Made by a program: the position numbers and the translations under genes
DNA from: Nitrosopumilus ureiphilus
GTDB taxonomy: Archaea; Thermoproteota; Nitrososphaeria; Nitrososphaerales; Nitrosopumilaceae
Assembly: GCF_013407185.1 (NCBI RefSeq)
Contig: NZ_CP026995.1
Span: 186,001 to 250,000, forward strand
Direction: 5' to 3'
DNA: 64,000 nucleotides
The notes under the pieces: generated by a model
The model's database searches: none
The model's input: only the letters and a program-made list of their open reading frames with translations
What the model was told of the DNA's origin: nothing
Shown: in pieces, positions 59,419 to 64,000 of the stretch
How positions within the stretch are numbered: the first letter of the stretch is position 1
Layout of the letters: every line of letters begins with the position of its first letter

Positions 59419-60084
59419 TTGAGAAAAAAATCCATTGAAAAAAAATATCAAACAGCATTAAATGACTTGATTAATTATTTAAAAAATTCAAGATTTCTTA
59501 ATGATAAAAAAGTAGAAGATGCATTTAGAAATATTCCAAGACATGAATTTGTTCCATCATCAGAATTAGACTATGCGTATTACAATGAACCATTACCAAT
59601 CAAAAAAAACCAAACAATTTCCCAGCCAGCAGTAGTTTCAAGAATGACTGAGTGGCTGGATATTAAGCAAGGACAAAAAATTCTTGAGATTGGTACTGGC
59701 TCTGGATGGCAGACTGCGATTCTCTCTTACTTGGTAGGCCAAGGGACTGTTTATTCTGTTGAAATTAAATCCGAACTTGTAAAGTTTGCACGAGAAAATT
59801 TAGAAAAACTAGGAGTGGATAATGTTGATGTTATTTTGAGTGACGGTAGTATTGGATATTCCAAAGCCTCGCCATATGATCGAATAATGATTACTGCTGC
59901 TTGTACTGAAATTCCTTTGCCATTACTTGATCAATTAGCAGATGGCGGATTGTTAATTGCACCAGTAGGTGATTCTTCTCAATCATTAGTATTATTACAA
60001 AAGACTAAAAAAGGAATTGTTGAAATTAAAAACGAATCACATTATGTCTTTGTTCCATTATTAGGAAAATTTGGCAAAAAATAA
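59419..60084 (+). CDS. pcm: Protein-L-isoaspartate O-methyltransferase
   Basis: It repairs isoaspartyl residues in aged proteins. Motifs are VEDAFRNIPRHEFVPSS, Q-T-I-S-Q-P, the SAM-binding VLEIGTGSGWQTA-type segment ILEIGTGSGWQTAIL and D-R-I-M-I-T-A-A. The length of 221 residues is normal. The start is TTG. Confidence 0.92.
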   Translation: MRKKSIEKKYQTALNDLINYLKNSRFLNDKKVEDAFRNIPRHEFVPSSELDYAYYNEPLPIKKNQTISQPAVVSRMTEWLDIKQGQKILEIGTGSGWQTAILSYLVGQGTVYSVEIKSELVKFARENLEKLGVDNVDVILSDGSIGYSKASPYDRIMITAACTEIPLPLLDQLADGGLLIAPVGDSSQSLVLLQKTKKGIVEIKNESHYVFVPLLGKFGKK

Positions 60085-60176
60085 TTAGAACAAAATTTCA
60101 TTAATATACAATTTCAGATTCATTTTTGAGAATCTAGTTCATACATTAAGTACTACAAAAAAAAAAACAGTACATC

Positions 60177-60665
60177 ATGGCTACTAAAAAAGTACCAAAG
60201 AAAGCATCACATGGAATATCTCCATGGCATTCTAGTTGGGAAGAAATGGACAAAGCATTTGTAAATTTTAGAAGGGATCTTGAAAAGTCATTTTCATCAT
60301 TTCCTGCAATTTCCATTCCTAGATTTCCAAATATACAAGAAACTTCATGTGATGTTATTGATGAGGGAAAACAATTTCGAATAAAAATGAACGTTCCAGG
60401 AGTTCAGAAAAAAGACATCAAGCTAAATGTAACTGATAACTCCATAGAAGTCTCTGCAGAACACAAAGAAGAATCTGAAGATAAGAAAAAGAACTATCTT
60501 AGAAAGGAACGCAGCCATGTTTCCTATTTCAGAACACTTCCACTCTCAGAAAAAGTAGTTTCTGGACAAACAAAGGCAAAACTCACAGATGGTGTTTTGG
60601 ATATCATACTGCCCAAATCAAAACCAACAACAGTACAGACAAAAAAATCCGTCTCTGTACAATAA
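60177..60665 (+). CDS. Small heat-shock protein (Hsp20/alpha-crystallin)
   Basis: The 162-residue protein has an N-terminal helical arm and an alpha-crystallin domain from about residue 55 (F-R-I-K-M-N-V-P-G-V) to D-I-I-L-P-K. The arm is aromatic-rich, as usual for substrate binding. A short Lys-rich tail ends it. It prevents aggregation of unfolded proteins. Confidence 0.93.
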   Translation: MATKKVPKKASHGISPWHSSWEEMDKAFVNFRRDLEKSFSSFPAISIPRFPNIQETSCDVIDEGKQFRIKMNVPGVQKKDIKLNVTDNSIEVSAEHKEESEDKKKNYLRKERSHVSYFRTLPLSEKVVSGQTKAKLTDGVLDIILPKSKPTTVQTKKSVSVQ

Positions 60666-60684
60666 TTTTTTATATTTTTTAAAG

Positions 60685-60915
60685 TTATTTTGATTCTATA
60701 AAAATAACCTCCACTAGATCATTATTGCTTCTTTTAGTTACGGTATCTCTATTTGCATTATGATAATTTTGTAGATGAGCTTTTCTTGTTTTTATTTTGT
60801 ATTGTCTGCATAATCTGCAAAAATATGTGATTTGTCTTTCTGATTTGGGTTTTGATTGAATCTCATCTGACTGAAAAGTTGCAATTTGCATTGTCGAGAA
60901 CTTCACTCTTTTCAT
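60685..60915 (-). CDS. Small C2H2-type zinc-finger protein
   Basis: The 76-residue protein has Y-F-C-R-L-C-R-Q and then H-L-Q-N-Y-H-N, a C-x2-C/H-x4-H finger with a basic middle. The rest has no clear domain. It could bind nucleic acid. It converges on the Hsp20 gene. Confidence 0.6.
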   Translation of the reverse strand: MKRVKFSTMQIATFQSDEIQSKPKSERQITYFCRLCRQYKIKTRKAHLQNYHNANRDTVTKRSNNDLVEVIFIESK

Positions 60916-60991
60916 ATTTTAATGTTGTCACATTTATGACATTATGTCATTTATTCATGGTTATGTAAAATACGCGGTTTTTGATTATTTT

Positions 60992-61669
60992 CTATTTCAG
61001 AATGTCGAATTTGCCGCCTGTTTTGGCTTTGTAGATAATATCTGGCTTTCTCAGAAAAATACCTGATTCTAAAACTCCTGTGGTTTGCTTGATTTTTTGA
61101 GTAAGAACTTTAGGATTCTTTATTGTTCCAAAATCACAATCCAAAATTATGTTGCCATTTTCTGTAAAGAATGGGTATCCTCTATCAAGTGAGCGCAATT
61201 CTGCCTTTCCTCCTATCTTCTCAATTGATCTAACTACTAAATTTCTTGCAAGTGGATGAACTTCTACTGGAACAGTTCTAGTGAAATTTTTTACAAATTT
61301 TGTACTATCTGCCATAACAATGACTTTTTTTGCAAGACTAAACAAAATATTTTCTCGTAATAGTGCGCCTCCGCCTCCTTTGATTACATATTTTTGAGAG
61401 TCGATTTGATCTGCTCCATCAAACACAATATCGATGTGATTAACATGATCAGCTTCGACAAGTGGAATGCCTACTTTTTCTGCAATCAATTTGATTTGCA
61501 GTGATGTTGAAATTCCTATAATTTTGTAATTTTTTAGTTTGATTAATTTTCCAAGTGATTTTACAAGTGTAGTAGCTGCTCTTCCACTACCTAATCCAAT
61601 GATATAGTTGTCTTTAACTAACTTTAATGCATCATTTGACAATGCCACAATGGCATTATCGTAGAACAA
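60992..61669 (-). CDS. rpiA: Ribose-5-phosphate isomerase A
   Basis: It interconverts ribose-5-phosphate and ribulose-5-phosphate. Motifs are IGLGSGRAATTLV, FDGADQID and KGGGGALLREN, which carry the substrate contacts and catalytic Lys and Asp. Normal length, 225 residues. It directly abuts the upstream coiled-coil gene (0 bp gap), so the two are co-transcribed. Confidence 0.95.
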   Translation of the reverse strand: MFYDNAIVALSNDALKLVKDNYIIGLGSGRAATTLVKSLGKLIKLKNYKIIGISTSLQIKLIAEKVGIPLVEADHVNHIDIVFDGADQIDSQKYVIKGGGGALLRENILFSLAKKVIVMADSTKFVKNFTRTVPVEVHPLARNLVVRSIEKIGGKAELRSLDRGYPFFTENGNIILDCDFGTIKNPKVLTQKIKQTTGVLESGIFLRKPDIIYKAKTGGKFDILK

Positions 61670-62632
61670 TCACTCTACCTCTGCTTGATCAAGCTTTGAT
61701 AAAACTCTCATGATGTTTCCCTTGATTTTATCTAAATCATCAGCATCATCATCAAAGTCATCATTTAGTGTAGTCTTTGGCTTTTCTGGTTCTGGTAGTG
61801 CCTTGTGTTCTGTAATTTTTGCTACTTCTTTGTTAATGTCTGGTTTAGTTTCAAAACTTACTTCTGGTTTTGGTGCAACTGATTGAATAATCTCAATTTT
61901 GTCTTCGACTTTGGGTTTTGGTTGAATAATTTCTTCAACTATTTCTTCTTTAGGTTTAATTAGTTCCGTTTGCATTACTCTTGGTTGTGGCATTGGTTTT
62001 ACAACCTGTTTTTCTTCTTTTTCAAAGAGTGGGAACTTTGGTTCATTTCTTGAAATGTTAGTTAGTGTAGTTAATTCAAATGACTGTCTTGATCTTGTTG
62101 CAGGAATTTCAATTGGTTTTGTCTCTGTCTTCTTTGGGATTTCAAAGTTGAATGTATTTTTGAAAGCCTTTGAAATATCTTGTTTTGGTTCTTTCTTTAC
62201 TTCTTTCTTTTTACTTTCTGTCTCAACTTTAGCAGTTACAATCTTTGATGATAACTCATACAATCTATCATCTAGTTTTGATAGTTTTTGATCCATCAAA
62301 GTAATCAAACCGTCTCCAACTGGACCCAAGTCTGGATGCTTGCTTGCTTGTTCTAGTTTTTCTAGCTTAGCTAAAACAATTCCTAATTGATGTTGGTACT
62401 TGAGTAATAGTTTATCTTTTTGAATTTTAGAAAATTCTGTATCAGCTTGATATAATCTTGATATTGTTTTAGTGAGAATATCTTTTTCTATTTTTAGAGA
62501 ACTAATTTGACTTTTGATGTGAGAGCTGGCACCAAGACTAAGTAGCTGATTTTTGTCTCTTGGCATTTTTCGTACTGCAGCAGCAGTAGCTACACCTGCT
62601 AATGAACTAAGAATTAAAACAATTTCTTGCAT
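61670..62632 (-). CDS. Coiled-coil protein with membrane anchor and Pro/Lys/Glu linker
   Basis: The 320-residue protein starts with a hydrophobic segment (4-20), then a long coiled coil (about 35-135), a disordered Pro/Lys/Glu-rich region (about 140-290) and an acidic C-terminal helix (DDDADDLDKIKGNIMRVLSK). The layout suits an anchored scaffold. It lies between L37e and rpiA on the same strand, all close together. I do not recognise the family. Confidence 0.7.
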   Translation of the reverse strand: MQEIVLILSSLAGVATAAAVRKMPRDKNQLLSLGASSHIKSQISSLKIEKDILTKTISRLYQADTEFSKIQKDKLLLKYQHQLGIVLAKLEKLEQASKHPDLGPVGDGLITLMDQKLSKLDDRLYELSSKIVTAKVETESKKKEVKKEPKQDISKAFKNTFNFEIPKKTETKPIEIPATRSRQSFELTTLTNISRNEPKFPLFEKEEKQVVKPMPQPRVMQTELIKPKEEIVEEIIQPKPKVEDKIEIIQSVAPKPEVSFETKPDINKEVAKITEHKALPEPEKPKTTLNDDFDDDADDLDKIKGNIMRVLSKLDQAEVE

Positions 62633-62800
62633 CTATGTATACCATTTAATCCAGGAATACTTTCTGCGTTTAGCCTCTGGGAATCCACAACTTGCACATT
62701 GGTGGTGACGTTTATGAAGTGAGTTTTTACCACATCGTCTACATCTGATGTGAACTTTTTTCTTTGTAAAACCACCCATAGAAGTTGTGCCTTTAGTCAT
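62633..62800 (-). CDS. rpl37e: 50S ribosomal protein L37e
   Basis: This 55-residue ORF begins [17 protein letters not shown], and has the zinc motif C-R-R-C-G and C-A-S-C-G, ending [11 protein letters not shown]. It matches archaeal L37e in length and motifs. The LSm gene lies 10 bp upstream, a common archaeal arrangement. Confidence 0.95.
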   Translation of the reverse strand: MTKGTTSMGGFTKKKVHIRCRRCGKNSLHKRHHQCASCGFPEAKRRKYSWIKWYT

Positions 62801-62810
62801 CTCAAATCAC

Positions 62811-63047
62811 CTAATGTTGTGCTGGTGGAGGAGAAATCATAACGACATTGTCTCCTCTAACTACAATGCTTCCAAGGCTTTTAGAATCGCCTTCAACAGG
62901 AATTTCCTCTGAAGAATCGAGTAGCAGGTTCATGTGTTGGTCAAAACCTAGAAGCATGCCTCTAATGGTTTTGTTCCCTTTGAGTTTTATCAATACGACT
63001 TGATTGATACTCTCATCCAATACTTTTACTGCCATATCAACGGACAT
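62811..63047 (-). CDS. LSm (Sm-like) RNA-binding protein
   Basis: The 78-residue protein has the Sm1 motif ([18 protein letters not shown]) and the Sm2 motif ([13 protein letters not shown]). Archaeal LSm proteins form heptamer rings that bind U-rich RNA. It is 10 bp before L37e, in one operon. Confidence 0.95.
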   Translation of the reverse strand: MSVDMAVKVLDESINQVVLIKLKGNKTIRGMLLGFDQHMNLLLDSSEEIPVEGDSKSLGSIVVRGDNVVMISPPPAQH

Positions 63048-63105
63048 CTATAATCACTTATTGACTTGGATATCGAGGCGTTATATTAAATTTCCATTGG
63101 TGAAA

Positions 63106-63828
63106 CTATGAGCTATGCCCAGTAAGGCAAGTTTGACACCTTTTTGATAGATTATTGATGATTTCAGCTAAAATTACCTGTCCATCTTTCTTTGTGGCTT
63201 TTGTTGGATCCCCCCAAATTCCATTTTTGGTAGCTTTTGGAAATGATTGATTTGCTAGTTTTCCAAGTTTCTGAATTTGCTGTTTTGTCATTTTGTCTGT
63301 GATTAGTCCTTTTTTAGCTGAATTCATTTTGACATTTTTTGAGATTGCAAGCATTAGTGATGTTTCTACAAATCCTGCATGATCAAAATCCCTTCTCATA
63401 AAATGCCAATAAGATAGCGAGAAAACCTTTATCTTGTCTTTTGAGAGTTTCTTTAGTTTGATATCTATATTTTTTATAGGTTTTAGATTTCCATGATGCC
63501 CATTAATTATGAAAACTGTCTTGATGCCATTTGATAATAATGATGTACACAAATCAGAAAGAACTGTACGCAAAGTTGATTCTCTAATACTCAGATTGAA
63601 AAATGGTGCATGCTCAAATGAAACTCCATAGGTGATGGTTGGAAGCAGAAGGTATCCATTTTTTTCTGAGATTCTTTTTGCAACCTCAGTTACAATGTCC
63701 GTATCAGTTGATATTGGTAAGTGTGGGCCGTGTTGCTCAATTGATCCCACTGGAATTACTGCAACTTGTTTTTTCTTTAAAATTAATTTTCTAAGATTTG
63801 GATCGAACTGAGATTTGATTTCTGCCAT
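63106..63828 (-). CDS. Creatininase-family amidohydrolase (ArfB-like)
   Basis: The 240-residue protein has the metal motifs VGSIEQHGPHLPI, the Asp in STDTDIV, the INGHHGN box and a Glu near the end of the domain (HAGFVETSLM). Archaeal relatives include the formamide hydrolase ArfB of riboflavin/F420 synthesis, so that is a good candidate. Creatininase itself is unlikely here. It lies 5 bp before the C-terminal part of the next gene. Confidence 0.85.
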   Translation of the reverse strand: MAEIKSQFDPNLRKLILKKKQVAVIPVGSIEQHGPHLPISTDTDIVTEVAKRISEKNGYLLLPTITYGVSFEHAPFFNLSIRESTLRTVLSDLCTSLLSNGIKTVFIINGHHGNLKPIKNIDIKLKKLSKDKIKVFSLSYWHFMRRDFDHAGFVETSLMLAISKNVKMNSAKKGLITDKMTKQQIQKLGKLANQSFPKATKNGIWGDPTKATKKDGQVILAEIINNLSKRCQTCLTGHSS

Positions 63829-63833
63829 CTAAT

Positions 63834-64000
63834 TCACTTAGATTTGATGTGAACCTTTCTCCAACGAACTTCAAGTTTATTTTCCAGATGCATCTTTGTT
63901 GCTTTGAGTAGTGTATCTGCTTCTAGTTTTTGTCCCTTTGCCTTTATTTTTTCAAGCGTATCGTTAGGATCTACCTTGAAGGAATCTTGGAATATGATTG
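63834..64000 (-). CDS. C-terminal part of a gene running off the window
   Basis: The last 55 codons read I-I-F-Q-D-S-F-K-V-D-P-N-D-T-L-E-K-I-K-A up to H-I-K-S-K and TGA. The F-Q...V...D-T-L pattern and length remind me of the C-terminus of formyltransferases of the PurN type, but the evidence is thin. It is 5 bp upstream of the creatininase-family start, so the two form an operon. Confidence 0.5.
   Translation of the reverse strand, partial: IIFQDSFKVDPNDTLEKIKAKGQKLEADTLLKATKMHLENKLEVRWRKVHIKSK

Overview
The window looks like chromosome of a marine-type ammonia-oxidising archaeon (Nitrososphaerota/Thaumarchaeota, Nitrosopumilaceae-like). The DNA is AT-rich. Many genes look leaderless, with a TATA box about 25 bp before the start codon, and TTG starts are common. 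The strongest clues are neighbouring genes for an ADP-forming acyl-CoA synthetase and 4-hydroxybutyryl-CoA dehydratase (the thaumarchaeal hydroxypropionate/hydroxybutyrate carbon cycle), a haem-copper oxidase with cupredoxin partners, and archaeal LSm/L37e, preflagellin peptidase, XPB-Bax1 and AmmeMemoRadiSam genes.

Layout. 0-5 kb: terminal oxidase operon (subunit II split over two ORFs, subunit I, tandem cupredoxin, half-size haem A synthase), then an SRPBCC protein and tRNA-Lys. 5-8.5 kb: surface glycan genes (GT39-like, DPM1-GtrA fusion, cupin). 8.5-24 kb: an accessory mosaic of membrane-anchored and winged-helix regulators, exported proteins, a nuclease, a ParB-like protein, Cys-rich microproteins, several broken genes, and three short repeats that look like internally deleted IS200/IS605 (TnpB/omega-RNA) ends. 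24-33.4 kb: a probable decayed integrative island ending at tRNA-Val. It holds a broken tyrosine recombinase, an unusual phospholipase A2-like protein, XPB helicase and Bax1 nuclease, and a histidine kinase with an orphan membrane sensor. 33.5-48 kb: mostly core genes (glycosyltransferase, aspartate kinase, branched-chain aminotransferase), a histidine kinase/receiver pair, MEMO1, AMMECR1 and their radical SAM partner, two UspA proteins, and two unassigned structured-RNA candidates. 48-64 kb: RNase HI-like gene, the two carbon-cycle genes, signal peptidase, thioredoxin, zinc-ribbon proteins, tRNA-Ala, a dihydroorotase-like hydrolase, a fourth TnpB-derived repeat, PCMT, Hsp20, RpiA, L37e, LSm and a creatininase-family enzyme. 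The last gene runs off the window.

The most interesting leads are: the two RNA candidates at 40,511-40,615 and 35,990-36,092, each with nested stems and a well-placed TATA box; the four TnpB/omega-RNA-like mini-elements without a tnpB gene; the tRNA-Val island with its PLA2-like protein; and the divergent pair of membrane proteins that share a GSGTP motif, one of them a winged-helix regulator.
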